A DNA stretch of 53,604 nt from Thiohalocapsa marina (GTDB lineage: Bacteria; Pseudomonadota; Gammaproteobacteria; Chromatiales; Chromatiaceae): positions 1 through 53,604 of the forward strand of contig NZ_VWXX01000026.1 of assembly GCF_008632335.1 (NCBI RefSeq), given 5' to 3'. Each line of letters opens with the position of its first letter. Position 1 is the stretch's first letter. Position numbers and translations under genes: made by a program. A model generated the notes under the pieces. It was given only the letters and a program-made list of their open reading frames with translations, ran no database searches and was not told where the DNA came from. This document shows positions 31,163-40,421 of the stretch, one piece after another.

Positions 31163-32742
31163 CCAACGGTATCCGGGTCAACGACCAACACTAAGCTGTT
31201 TTGTCGCATCCTCAACAACGGCATTGGGGCTGCAGAGTGCCTCTCATCACATTGGAATCGATTTCGGCACCAAAGCGTTAACGTGGTTTCCGGGGTTGTG
31301 AAGCGCCCACATGGCTTGGTTTTTCAATATTGATTTAGCGCAAGAGAATAACATTGATCGCTTGACTTGATGGCCTGGATGGGGCGCCGTTTTCATAGGC
31401 CTACTCAATGATAAATGCGATCATGCTCAATAAAAACCGACTCACCAGCCTCATGCACACCCTCACCAATAACACCGTTTTTGGCGATCTGCTCTCGCCG
31501 GTGCAACGCGCACTCACCCGCATCCGGCCATCGACGGCCTTTGGGCGCGTGCTCAGCATGGAGGCCTTCATCAGCCTCGGCGTGTTGCGCCACCTGCAGG
31601 GCACGCAGGTCCTGCGCGAGCAGGTTCAGCAAACCTTGCACCTGGATATCGAAGCCGTCGATCGCCCACCACTGGCCCGATCCACCTGGTCCGACGCCCC
31701 CGCCTCTCGCGAACGCCAAGCGCAACTGCGGCAGGTGGTCGGCGCCTTGCGTCTGCAGGCCGCACAGACACTGCCCGATCGCCTGGCCCAAATCCCCGGC
31801 CTCGGTGATCGACCCGTGCGCGCCGTCGATGGGGTCTATCAACCCGAGAGCGCCCATTTCCGGCGGTGCATCCCGCGCGATGGTGGCGAGGACAATCCCA
31901 AGGGGCACTTGCTGCTGGCGTTCCAGAATCTGCGCATCGGGGTCATCGACGATGTCATCACCGACACGCGTAGCCAGCACGAACTGACGTGCTTGCGCGC
32001 CTACGAGGAACGTCCTGACGCCCTTACGCGCGAACGGCGAACGCTCTGGGTTGCCGATCGCGGCTTTATCGCCGCCGCTTTCTGGGATGCCAAGAAGCGC
32101 GCCCTCGGCGCGACCCTGATCACGCGCATGAAATCCAATCTCGTCATCGATTCCACCGAGGGTCGTCCGATCGAGCCGGATCCCATCAACGACGTCGTCG
32201 AGCAGGATCTCGCCATCTCTCTCACCAGTTCCAAGGCGCTTTGGCGCCGAATCCGCTATCGCACCCCGGCAGGCGAACGGATCGAACTGCTGACCAATGA
32301 TTTCAGCCTGCAGCCGGGGGTGGTCGCCTTCCTCTATGGCCGGCGATGGGAACAGGAAAAATCGCATGATCAGTGGAAGAACGATTTCGCCGCCGGCAAG
32401 GCCTGGGGCAAGTCGCCGGTCGCGATCGCCAATCAGGCGGATCTGGCAATCATCACCACGCTGCTGGTGCGTCTGCTGCTGGCTCGCCGCCTGGACAGCG
32501 ATGAGGATCAAAAAGTCCTGAAGAAACAGGACCGTCGGCAACAGAAGCTGGCTGACCACAAGGTCGGTACGCAGCGCCCGGATTGGAGTGGCGCAATCTA
32601 CCGTCATACCTCCAAACTGAGCCGTCAGGTGCTTCGGTTCTTCAAACTCGCTTTTCTCAAACCAGCATCTGCTGCGCTTTACCAGCGCCAGTTGAAGCCA
32701 TTATTGCAGGCTTACCTGTGAGAGCGGGTCGGACACCGTTGA
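31163..32742 (+). mobile_element. IS4-family insertion sequence (ends tentative)
   Basis: The intact transposase at 31408-32721 defines an IS. Possible terminal inverted repeats are CCAACGGTATCCGGGTC (from 31163) and, on the opposite strand, TCAACGGTGTCCGACCC (ending 32742), which agree at about 13 of 17 positions. That would give a ~1.58-kb element, a normal size for IS4. No convincing target-site duplication is visible, so the exact ends are unproven. The 230 bases before the transposase hold no other gene. Confidence 0.55.
31408..32721 (+). CDS. IS4-family transposase
   Basis: A 437-residue DDE transposase. The first aspartate is in RPVRAVDGVYQPESAHF, the second in TLWVADRGFIAAAFWDAKK, and the glutamate in the exact IS4 signature Y-x2-R-x3-E-x6-K, read here as YGRRWEQEKSHDQWK. 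The N-terminus (LTSLMHTLTNNTVFGDLL) and basic C-terminus (RQVLRFFKLAFLKP) fit the family. No frameshift or stop, so the element may still be active. It lies between the sulfotransferase and a GT4 gene without disrupting either. Confidence 0.93.
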   Translation: MINAIMLNKNRLTSLMHTLTNNTVFGDLLSPVQRALTRIRPSTAFGRVLSMEAFISLGVLRHLQGTQVLREQVQQTLHLDIEAVDRPPLARSTWSDAPASRERQAQLRQVVGALRLQAAQTLPDRLAQIPGLGDRPVRAVDGVYQPESAHFRRCIPRDGGEDNPKGHLLLAFQNLRIGVIDDVITDTRSQHELTCLRAYEERPDALTRERRTLWVADRGFIAAAFWDAKKRALGATLITRMKSNLVIDSTEGRPIEPDPINDVVEQDLAISLTSSKALWRRIRYRTPAGERIELLTNDFSLQPGVVAFLYGRRWEQEKSHDQWKNDFAAGKAWGKSPVAIANQADLAIITTLLVRLLLARRLDSDEDQKVLKKQDRRQQKLADHKVGTQRPDWSGAIYRHTSKLSRQVLRFFKLAFLKPASAALYQRQLKPLLQAYL

Positions 32743-32758
32743 TTCTATTTGCTGATAG

Positions 32759-33985
32759 GTGAATGTTGTGAAAATTTATCTTGGCTTTAACGCGATCATG
32801 CAAGATGGTATGGGGACGGCGGCGTTGTCGTTGTTGAAGGCGTTGAGGCAGACCGGCTTGCAGGTGCAGCCAGTACACCCGTGGCGTCAGATCGCTGTAC
32901 CGGAGTATTATGAATTCGATCCTCTCTTCATTACTGAAGATCAAGAAGAGCCCCCGCTAGAAGTGACTTTTAGGGGCATGGTGGAGGCGATTAACAGTGA
33001 CCCTGACTGTGCCGTCTTTTCGCATTTCGGGTCACCGAACTGGGCGGCCATCGTACCCTATCTCCGTAAGGATATTCGTGTTGTCGTCTCAGTCCATAGC
33101 GTGACACCCTCAGCCCTAAAGATCGCCTTAGCCAATCAACAGCGCGTGAGTCGATTTGTCGCGGTAAGCTGGCAGGTGGAAAATCGGCTTAGAAAAAAGA
33201 TCGCGGCTAAGGATCATTGGAAGATCTCGCTGGTGACGAATGCGATTGATGTAGACCTTTTTAAGGTTAAGACCACGTTTACAAATCCGCAAGATAAAAT
33301 CAAAATCGTTTATATCGGTCGAGTCGAAGACTATACCAAGGGTGCTGATAAGATTCCAAAAATAGCAAGCCAAATTAAGGCCGCGGGTTTTGATTTTGTT
33401 TGGGACGTTTATGGCTATTTTCATTGGGGCTATGAAACTCGTTTTTATGATCAACTCAAGGCGTCTGCAGTTGATGAAGTGATCCATTATAAAGGGTGCG
33501 TGAGCCCCGCGGAGATTCCGGACTTACTTAGTCAATACGATATCATGGTAATGCCGTCGAACCACGAAGGTTTCGGGCTTTCGCTGGTCGAGGCGATGGC
33601 CGTGGGCTTAACTTGTGTTGTTTCTAGGTTGCCGGATGTCACGGACCGGATCATTCAGTCTTCAGTGAATGGTTTTCTGGTTAATAAGAGGGACATTAAT
33701 GGATTTGCCGGAATGATAATTCAGGCTGGCCAAGACTTGGCATTAAGGAAATCGATTGCACGGGCCGCTCGGGAAAGCGTCGCACAGCACTACTCTTTAA
33801 GAAACCATGGTGAGCGTTATCGTCGGGTTTTCGAAGAGGCGGTCAGGGATAATTCTTACCTGGGCTGCTTTCCTTTACGCGCACTTGCTGACATATCAAA
33901 TGCGACCCCGAAGGCCGTCAAGTCGCATATTCTGGCCAGGCTTATCCCCGGACCTGTTAAGCGAATTCTCAAGCGATTTCTGTGA
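32759..33985 (+). CDS. Family-4 glycosyltransferase
   Basis: 408 residues from GTG 32759 (GTG 32768 also possible). GT-B fold: an N-terminal IYLGFNAIMQDGMGTAALSL and VVVSVHSVTPSALKIALAN, then the C-terminal donor-binding domain with KIVYIGRVEDYTKGADKIPK, MVMPSNHEGFGLSLVEAMAV and GLTCVVSRLPDVTDRI. The E-x7-E-like motif of retaining GT4 enzymes is present in NHEGFGLSLVEAM. It starts 17 bases after the putative IS end. Its linkage specificity cannot be told. Confidence 0.85.
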   Translation: MNVVKIYLGFNAIMQDGMGTAALSLLKALRQTGLQVQPVHPWRQIAVPEYYEFDPLFITEDQEEPPLEVTFRGMVEAINSDPDCAVFSHFGSPNWAAIVPYLRKDIRVVVSVHSVTPSALKIALANQQRVSRFVAVSWQVENRLRKKIAAKDHWKISLVTNAIDVDLFKVKTTFTNPQDKIKIVYIGRVEDYTKGADKIPKIASQIKAAGFDFVWDVYGYFHWGYETRFYDQLKASAVDEVIHYKGCVSPAEIPDLLSQYDIMVMPSNHEGFGLSLVEAMAVGLTCVVSRLPDVTDRIIQSSVNGFLVNKRDINGFAGMIIQAGQDLALRKSIARAARESVAQHYSLRNHGERYRRVFEEAVRDNSYLGCFPLRALADISNATPKAVKSHILARLIPGPVKRILKRFL

Positions 33986-34001
33986 CAAGCCCGCGTTGAA
34001 T

Positions 34002-35162
34002 ATGGTGAAGTTATTAGTAGATGCCACAGCCCTCTCCCCAGTAGCGAAAGGGGTGGGGCGATTCGTCTCGGAGGTTGTGACAAGGCTGGACGATTTGTTG
34101 CCACAATCGTGGTCTATCCAATTGGTGTGTTTTAGGGGGGCGTGCAATGTCTCAAGCGATTCAGAAAGGTCCTCTATACTTCAGATTCCCCCTCAATCCG
34201 ATCTCCAGCTTGGCCTATGGACCATGCCACGCTTGTTGCGTGAATGCAGACCGGACCTATTCTTACGGTTTGGCGATACCGTAGGAAAGAGATATTCCAC
34301 GCAAACGTTAACGGTTTGTCACGATATCAATGAGTTTATTTTTGCCGTCCAAGGGACTCGCAGAGGCTGGGCGCGTGCGCTTGTCGACGCCTTCAAGGAA
34401 TATTTCCGGGTTAAGGGGTTGCAGAATAGTGAATTCGTTTTTTGCAATTCTTGTTTTACTAGAAACGAATCCATTGATCGTTACGGGCTATCTGAAGCGA
34501 GGACTTCGATTACATATTGCGGAGTGGATGAGGTATTTTATACCGGTAACCGTCATCAAGCAGTCCAACATGTATTGCAACAATACAATTGCAGGGATTA
34601 TGTATTGACATTTGCCTGTGGTGATCCAAGAGAAAATTATAAAATCTTGCCGTCAGTCATCTTTGAAGCAAGAAGATCTGGATTTCCCGCTTGTTTTGCA
34701 ATTGCCGGGATCAGCCCGGGTGGAAGATATGTCACTGATTTGATTGCTGAACTGACAGCGCATGGTCTCTACGCCGAAGACGACTATGTATTGATCCCGT
34801 TCATACGCTCCGACGAGCGCGAGCGGCTACGTGATTTGTATGTTGCGGCCGACTATTATTTGGAACTTTCGTTACACGAGGGGTTTGGTATGCAACTCGC
34901 GGAAGCAATGGCTTGTGGTGTGACCTGTCTAGCACCTGATCACTCGGCTTTGGGTGAGGTTGGAGGAGGTTTTACCATTACTATCGATCCGCGAGACCCT
35001 CGGGCGATCGCCGATATTTTGGCGTCCAGTTATCGTTCTCAGCTCCATCTCCGGGACCATTTCAGGCAGATTGAGTTTACAAAGAAGTTTTCTTGGGATC
35101 GTTCTTCAAGGGAAATTGCTTATCGACTGATGCAGATGCAGCGGTCAGGTAAGGACTCATGA
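34002..35162 (+). CDS. Glycosyltransferase (GT4-like)
   Basis: 386 residues from ATG 34002. The front has VKLLVDATALSPVAKGVGRF, the usual glycine-rich loop of GT4 enzymes. The donor half contains TFACGDPRENYKILPSVIFE, YVLIPFIRSDERERLRDLYV, YYLELSLHEGFGMQLAEAMA and CGVTCLAPDHSALGEVGG. The E-x7-E signature lies in HEGFGMQLAEAMA. Its stop overlaps the next ATG (ATGA), so it is coupled to the following transferase. Moderately AT-rich. Confidence 0.82.
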   Translation: MVKLLVDATALSPVAKGVGRFVSEVVTRLDDLLPQSWSIQLVCFRGACNVSSDSERSSILQIPPQSDLQLGLWTMPRLLRECRPDLFLRFGDTVGKRYSTQTLTVCHDINEFIFAVQGTRRGWARALVDAFKEYFRVKGLQNSEFVFCNSCFTRNESIDRYGLSEARTSITYCGVDEVFYTGNRHQAVQHVLQQYNCRDYVLTFACGDPRENYKILPSVIFEARRSGFPACFAIAGISPGGRYVTDLIAELTAHGLYAEDDYVLIPFIRSDERERLRDLYVAADYYLELSLHEGFGMQLAEAMACGVTCLAPDHSALGEVGGGFTITIDPRDPRAIADILASSYRSQLHLRDHFRQIEFTKKFSWDRSSREIAYRLMQMQRSGKDS

Positions 35163-36295
35163 CTGCGGGCGTCGGCTGTCTACGCGTATTAGCGGTTTAT
35201 ATCGAACCTGCGGCATACATCTTGGATCTTATTCGTGTGCTGCGTGAACAATATCCTGACATTGAGTTAAGGGTCTATTTCATAGCTAAAGGTGTCTCTC
35301 AGCCGTGGATGTTTTCGCCGGATGAGGCCAGTTGTACTCTGCTCCCGGCCCGCCGCTCCGCTGCTATCGGGCGACTTCGGCGAGAATTGGTAATGGGTGG
35401 ATATGACCTCGTCCATCTTGCCGGCTGGGGCCACCCGCTGCTCTTAGCGACGATGTTACTTTCGCGTCTGCAGGGGACTGTGGTAGCCGTGGAATCGGAT
35501 ACGCAGATGATGGTGGACTCGCTATCGTGGCTGACCCGGCTCAAACGGCTAGGCCACCCGTTGTTGTTTCGACTTCCGACGGTGTTCTTGCCGGGCGGGC
35601 AGCGCCAGGCCAAGTATCTGCGGCACTACGGTGTGCCATTGGAACGGATACAGATCGCGCAGATGACCGTCGATGTGACCGCGATCAGTCGTCATGTGAC
35701 CGGCATCTCCGCCGCTGGACGCGCACGTATCCGTACGCGGCTCGGCCTCTCTGGTTCAGCGAAGGTCTTCCTCTTTGTCGGTCGGCTCGAGCCAGAGAAA
35801 GGCATCGATCTCCTGCTGGCGGCATTTGGGCAGGTGAAGGCTCAGCACGACGATGTGGCATTACTGATTATCGGGGACGGCGCATTGCGTGAGTTGGTGT
35901 CAGGCGCGGCGGCAACTGATCAGGCAATTCAGGCGCCGGGTCGGCTGCAAGGCGAGTCGCTGTTGGATGCCTATGCGGTGGCCGATGCGTTTGTATTGCC
36001 GTCACGCTTCGAGCCGTGGGGTCTGGTGGTCAACGAAGCGATGGCGGCCGGGCTGCCGGTGATTGTGACAGATCGGGCCGGCTGCGGAGAGGATCTGGTT
36101 GAAGCGGGACGGACCGGCTTGGTTGTGCCGGCCGAAGACGCCTCGGCTTTGGCAAGCGCGCTATCTCGGCTTGCACGCGATCATGCGCTCCGCGAGACAA
36201 TGAGTCGGCAAGCCTTGGAAAAAATCGCTGGCTGGACCCTGGAAGAAGAGGCTGCGCGCGTGATTGCCGCATGGCGCGAGGCCTTGTCGCCATGA
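35159..36295 (+). CDS. Family-4 glycosyltransferase
   Basis: 378 residues, overlapping both neighbours by four bases. GT-B architecture: LRVLAVYIEPAAYILDLIRV at the front, DLVHLAGWGHPLLLATMLLS, then the donor domain with FLFVGRLEPEKGIDLLLAAF, VALLIIGDGALRELVSG, FVLPSRFEPWGLVVNEAMAA and GLPVIVTDRAGCGEDLVEAG. The retaining-GT4 glutamates sit in RFEPWGLVVNEAM. It belongs to an operon with the O-antigen ligase/polymerase gene that follows. Confidence 0.88.
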   Translation: MTAGVGCLRVLAVYIEPAAYILDLIRVLREQYPDIELRVYFIAKGVSQPWMFSPDEASCTLLPARRSAAIGRLRRELVMGGYDLVHLAGWGHPLLLATMLLSRLQGTVVAVESDTQMMVDSLSWLTRLKRLGHPLLFRLPTVFLPGGQRQAKYLRHYGVPLERIQIAQMTVDVTAISRHVTGISAAGRARIRTRLGLSGSAKVFLFVGRLEPEKGIDLLLAAFGQVKAQHDDVALLIIGDGALRELVSGAAATDQAIQAPGRLQGESLLDAYAVADAFVLPSRFEPWGLVVNEAMAAGLPVIVTDRAGCGEDLVEAGRTGLVVPAEDASALASALSRLARDHALRETMSRQALEKIAGWTLEEEAARVIAAWREALSP

Positions 36296-37599
36296 GGTTC
36301 TTTCGGAAACTCCCTTGGAGCAGCCTTTTATTTCCCTTGGCGCTGCTTGGGTTTGTTGGACCCACGATCCAGTATGTCAATCAAGTCTTCACGGGCACGA
36401 ACCGCTGGTTTCTGGCGGCGCTGTTGATGGGCCAAATCCTGCTGAGGAGCAATATTGGCATCGCCTTTCGCTCCGATGTGGGCCGGGTGCTGCTCTTGTC
36501 CATGGGCTGGGCGTTGCTGACCTACTTCTGGTCTGGCGTCCCGTTATTGACCCTCATGAAGGCCTTTGTTTACGTGCTCGTAGCGGGTGCTTTCTTTATT
36601 GGCGGACAGTTGTGGGTGCGGGTCACAGGTGTGGAGCACGCGCTGGATTATCTATTGCCGTTTGTCGCGGTGGCGCTCTTAGCGACCCTGGCGGGGACGA
36701 CGGACCCAGACGGTATTGTGCGTATGGGTGAATTGGAGTTGTACCAAGGCCTGACAGGGAATCCGAATGCGCTGGGTATACTGATGGCGATGGCCGCTCC
36801 TATCCTGATCTGGCGGCTATACCGAGCGAATACAATCTGGAAGCGGCGTGCTTGGATGGTTTTGCTGGGCAGCGTGCTTATCTCTCTGCTACAGTCTAAC
36901 TCCCGTGCTTCACTGTTAGCATTTTTGGCCACACTGACTATAACGCTCCTGGCCTTCCCGTTGCGTCGCCGTATCATGATGGCCTCCCTGGCTCTTCTGT
37001 CTGGCTTGTTCGTCGTTGTCCTAACGCCTGGTCTAATTGAAAATCTACAACACCGTTACATTTACAAGGGTGCCAACCCGGAAGTGGGTGCATTGTATAC
37101 GCGCGAGGCGGTATGGGAGGAGTCTTATTCCTTAGCCATGGAGGGCGGTTGGTTCGGTGGGGGGTATGGTGTCACCATTGGTGATACCTCATTTGGCGGT
37201 GGCCTGAGCGCCGTTGGCTACGGGCGAGAAAAGGGCAATTCACAGCTCGCGATCATGGAAGAAATGGGATTGGTTGGCTTGTTTCTCTATGTAATTTTTC
37301 TGATCACGCTCTCCCGGCGGCTTTTGAAAACATTTCGCCGGATTCATTCACGGCAGGAAAAAGTCTTGTTCGCCTTGGTCATCGGGATGCTTGGCGGCAT
37401 GCTCGTTCAATCGGTTTTCGAGGGCTGGTGGGTCGCACCCGGGTCTGTTGAGTTCGCCTACTTTTGGGCCTTGGTCGGTGTCGGTGTCGGATTGGGCAAA
37501 GTCTTCGATTGGCGCTATCGGGTGGCTCGTGCGTCTAGGGGGTCGCCTCCTCTCGCTGTGGCTCATCAATCTGGGTATCGTCCCATGGACACAAAGTAA
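36292..37599 (+). CDS. O-antigen ligase/polymerase family membrane protein (Wzy_C)
   Basis: A 435-residue polytopic membrane protein with about ten to twelve helices, for example LLFPLALLGFVGPTIQYV, VLLLSMGWALLTYFWSGV and MMASLALLSGLFVVVLTPG. The family-typical segments are GLTGNPNALGILMAMAAPIL, LLQSNSRASLLAFLATLTIT and, before the last helices, NSQLAIMEEMGLVGLFLYVI. Such proteins polymerise repeat units in the periplasm (Wzy) or ligate glycan to lipid A (WaaL); the context of repeat-unit transferases favours Wzy. The ATG overlaps the preceding stop, and the stop overlaps the next gene (TAATG). Confidence 0.88.
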   Translation: MRFFRKLPWSSLLFPLALLGFVGPTIQYVNQVFTGTNRWFLAALLMGQILLRSNIGIAFRSDVGRVLLLSMGWALLTYFWSGVPLLTLMKAFVYVLVAGAFFIGGQLWVRVTGVEHALDYLLPFVAVALLATLAGTTDPDGIVRMGELELYQGLTGNPNALGILMAMAAPILIWRLYRANTIWKRRAWMVLLGSVLISLLQSNSRASLLAFLATLTITLLAFPLRRRIMMASLALLSGLFVVVLTPGLIENLQHRYIYKGANPEVGALYTREAVWEESYSLAMEGGWFGGGYGVTIGDTSFGGGLSAVGYGREKGNSQLAIMEEMGLVGLFLYVIFLITLSRRLLKTFRRIHSRQEKVLFALVIGMLGGMLVQSVFEGWWVAPGSVEFAYFWALVGVGVGLGKVFDWRYRVARASRGSPPLAVAHQSGYRPMDTK

Positions 37600-38441
37600 T
37601 GATTGAGCCTGTTCGCTCTGCGTATACCGTCCTACAATGCCGGCAATGCCAGGCACCGCTCGAATGGTCTGCGTCGAGTGAAGCCCTTTGTTGTGCTCAG
37701 GGCCATTGCTATCCTTTTTCGGGGCGTTGTCTCGTTTATGGAGATCTCGATCACTTGGAGCAGATCCCCGAGAAGGGCGTCCGCGACAGGCAGGCCTCAG
37801 GCTATCTGAATCATATTAAGCTTCCTGTCCAGATTGCGCGGGTCAACCGGTTTCTTCAACAGGCTCGCACTGCCAACGGTGGCCGTGTGGCCCTGGATCT
37901 GGGTTGTGGTCCCGGACCCTACACCGGGCTGCTTGCAAACCACGGCAGGACGGTATAGGGCGTGGATTTTTCCAAGGCCTCCTGTGATTACAATGCCACT
38001 CAGGTTGGGGCGTCTGATCACGTGGGCTTTGTGCAGGCGGACCTGAACGATTTTTATATCAGAACTGAAAGCTGCTCTCTGTTGCTGATGGGCGACTTTC
38101 TGCAGCACCTGGGCGGCCCGGCGGAACAACAGCGATTTTTACGTCGAGTCTTGCGCGCATTGGAGCCGGGAGGATGGTTCTATTTGAGCTTTTTCAATGC
38201 GAACTTGAAAAATCGCTTGAAAAAGGATGTGGTTGGATCTTGGTGCGAAGGGGATATACCCTATCGACGTTTGACTCCCCACGAGGTCAGGCGCATGTTG
38301 CCTGAGGATGTCTCGGTGGTGGAAGGCTATTCAATGAACATCAGCCACAATCCTGGCATGGATTTGTGGCTGTCTCGATTGCCCTTTGCCTATCTGCTCG
38401 CTCGGATGTATGTGCTGATTGGCCGGAAGTGCGATAAGTAG
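37599..38441 (+). pseudogene. SAM-dependent methyltransferase with a premature TAG stop
   Basis: The frame is continuous from 37599 to 38441 except for TAG at 37956-37958. Before it lies a zinc-ribbon-like front (LQCRQCQAPLEWSASSEALC, CCAQGHCYPFSG), as in methyltransferases of the Trm112-fused type, and the SAM motif ALDLGCGPGPYTGLLANHGR. After it follows GVDFSKASCDYNA and LEPGGWFYLSFFNANLKNRL. A tyrosine or similar residue is expected at the stop (RTV-x-GVDFS), so a single base change would explain it. As sequenced the enzyme is split at motif I-II and inactive. Confidence 0.82.
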
Positions 38442-38490
38442 ATGCGCAAGCAGCGATGAACTTGGCGGTCTTGATCATGGACCGACGAAG

Positions 38491-39285
38491 ATGAACGACA
38501 CAATCACTGCAAAAAGAATGCTTGGCAAGTTGTTGGCCCCGATCTGGCGCTCCACCGGCCCAAGACGTTGTGTGCTGCTGTATCACGCCATTGGCACCTC
38601 GCCATGGGCGATTTCCGTTGAGGATTTTCGCGCCCAGCTGGCCTGGCTTGCGGCGAATGCGGCCGTCGGGACGCTTGATCAGGTCTTGGACGGGTCGCCT
38701 GCATCAGCATTATCGATCGCCATTACCTTCGACGATGGTTATGCCTGCCTGGCTGATCAGGCTCTGCCGGTTCTGAAGGATCTCGGTCTGACGGCGACGG
38801 CCTATCTTAATACGGGCTGGATCATGGATGGAGAACGCCGCGACTCGGACGCAGCGCTTGGTCATTATCCAGCCGAGACCTTCATGAACTGGGCAGATGT
38901 CGAGCAGCTGGCCTCGCAGGGCTGGACCATCGGCTCCCATGGTGTAGAGCATCTGGACCTGACCTGTCTGGCCCCAGAGGCGGTGGACCGAGAATTGCTC
39001 GTCTCGCGTCAGACCCTCCAGCAACGGCTGGGCGTCGCCGACTGCCGGCATTTCTCCTACACTTGGGGCCGTCATTCGCCTGCGCTGCGCTCGCGGGTTG
39101 ACGCGGCGGGCTATCGGTACGCCGCGGCGGGTCATCATGCACCATTGCGGGCGGGCGATGATCCGCTGGCCTTTCCACGCATCAATGTCGCCCGCGACTA
39201 CACGCTGGACGATTTCAAGGCGATCGTGCGCGGCGACTGGGATTATCTGGGCTGGGTGCAGCGCGCGCGGGCGTGGCGGCGATGA
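38491..39285 (+). CDS. Polysaccharide deacetylase (NodB-type)
   Basis: 264 residues from ATG 38491. The NodB homology domain shows RCVLLYHAIGTSPWAISVED, the metal-binding ITFDDGYACLADQALPVLKD, GWTIGSHGVEHLDLTCLAPE with the H-x3-H pair, and FSYTWGRHSPALRSRV. It lacks a signal peptide, so it would act in the cytoplasm on a lipid-linked or nucleotide-linked sugar, or the start is incomplete. It removes N-acetyl groups. Its stop overlaps the next ATG by four bases. Confidence 0.88.
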   Translation: MNDTITAKRMLGKLLAPIWRSTGPRRCVLLYHAIGTSPWAISVEDFRAQLAWLAANAAVGTLDQVLDGSPASALSIAITFDDGYACLADQALPVLKDLGLTATAYLNTGWIMDGERRDSDAALGHYPAETFMNWADVEQLASQGWTIGSHGVEHLDLTCLAPEAVDRELLVSRQTLQQRLGVADCRHFSYTWGRHSPALRSRVDAAGYRYAAAGHHAPLRAGDDPLAFPRINVARDYTLDDFKAIVRGDWDYLGWVQRARAWRR

Positions 39286-40421
39286 GGGTCTTGATCAATG
39301 CCGTGTCGATCAAGGACGGCGGATCTTTGGTGTTGCTGGTGCGGTTGCTTGCCGCCATGCTGGAGCGGGACCCCAGCGTGGAGTGGCAGGTGGTGGTGCA
39401 TCCTGCAGTCGCAGCGCGATTGCCGCGGCATGAGCGGGTGCGGACGTTGACCTTCGACTGGGCCGAGCGGACGCCTGCTCATCTGCTCTACTGGTACAAC
39501 ATCGCCTTGCCTTGGCTTATCCGGCGGTTGCGACCCGACGTGTTGTTCTCCCAAACCAACTATTTGCCGGATCGGCCCCTGGCCTGCCCCACGCTACTGC
39601 TGGAGCAGCATGCCGGGCATTTCTCCACGACCTTCAAGCGGCTGATGGAATCGAGCCTGAATGGCTGGCCGGCGCGGGCGGCCTGGCGCGGAAAGACACG
39701 CTGGGTCCATCGCTCGGTGCGTTCCGCGACCCTGTTGACCGTGCAGACTCGGGCGCTGGCGACGGCCATTGCCGAACAGGCCGAGGTGCCACTCCAGCGT
39801 ATTCGCGTCATCCCCCACGGACCAGGCCTGATGGAGCCGGTCGACACACCGCGGTCTTGGCCGGGTGAACGGACTTGGCGTCTCGGCTATGTCACCAAGC
39901 CCGGGGTACAGAAGCACTTTAGCGTCCTGTTCGAGGCCGTGGCGCGACTGCGGGCGACAGGCCGCGCGCTGGCGTTGGTCTTGACCCTGGACGAGTCGGA
40001 CCCGCAGGCAGCGGCCCTGCTGGCCAAGGCGCTGGCGTTGGGCATCGGGGACTGCATCGATAACTGCGGCAATCTTCCCCAGGGCAGCGTGGCCGAGGTC
40101 TACGGCACCCTGGATCTGTTCGTATTCCCGTCGCTCAGCGAATCCTTCGGCTTCCCGATGGTCGAGGCCATGGCCAGGGGACTGCCGCTGTTGGTGGCGG
40201 ATACCCCCGGCAATCGTGAGGTCGCGGGTGATGCTGGTCTCGTGTTTGGCGCGGATGACGCCAGCGGCTTGGCCGAGCAGATTGCGGGGCTGATGGATGA
40301 TCGCGCTGGCTACGAGGCGCGCGCGTGGGCCGCGCTGGCGCGCAGCCATTTATTTTCCTGGGACACAGCGGCCGAGTCGACCCTGGCCGTTCTCTACGAC
40401 TTGGCAAGGGGCAAGGCATGA
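39282..40421 (+). CDS. Family-4 glycosyltransferase
   Basis: 379 residues from ATG 39282. The front RVLINAVSIKDGGSLVLLVR and DVLFSQTNYLPDRPLACPTL belong to a GT4 group common in EPS loci. The donor domain has WRLGYVTKPGVQKHFSVLFE, VYGTLDLFVFPSLSESFGFP, MVEAMARGLPLLVADTPGNR. The E-x7-E signature is SESFGFPMVEAM. It overlaps the deacetylase stop and the methyltransferase start (both ATGA). Strongly GC-rich. Confidence 0.88.
   Translation: MRVLINAVSIKDGGSLVLLVRLLAAMLERDPSVEWQVVVHPAVAARLPRHERVRTLTFDWAERTPAHLLYWYNIALPWLIRRLRPDVLFSQTNYLPDRPLACPTLLLEQHAGHFSTTFKRLMESSLNGWPARAAWRGKTRWVHRSVRSATLLTVQTRALATAIAEQAEVPLQRIRVIPHGPGLMEPVDTPRSWPGERTWRLGYVTKPGVQKHFSVLFEAVARLRATGRALALVLTLDESDPQAAALLAKALALGIGDCIDNCGNLPQGSVAEVYGTLDLFVFPSLSESFGFPMVEAMARGLPLLVADTPGNREVAGDAGLVFGADDASGLAEQIAGLMDDRAGYEARAWAALARSHLFSWDTAAESTLAVLYDLARGKA

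Noticed and set aside
31151-32755. Target-site duplication around the IS4 element
   Set aside because: The flanking 10-13 bases at the proposed ends do not match convincingly.
37956-37958. TAG read-through or pyrrolysine insertion in the methyltransferase
   Set aside because: No pyl genes or hairpin in the window; a single nonsense mutation is sufficient.
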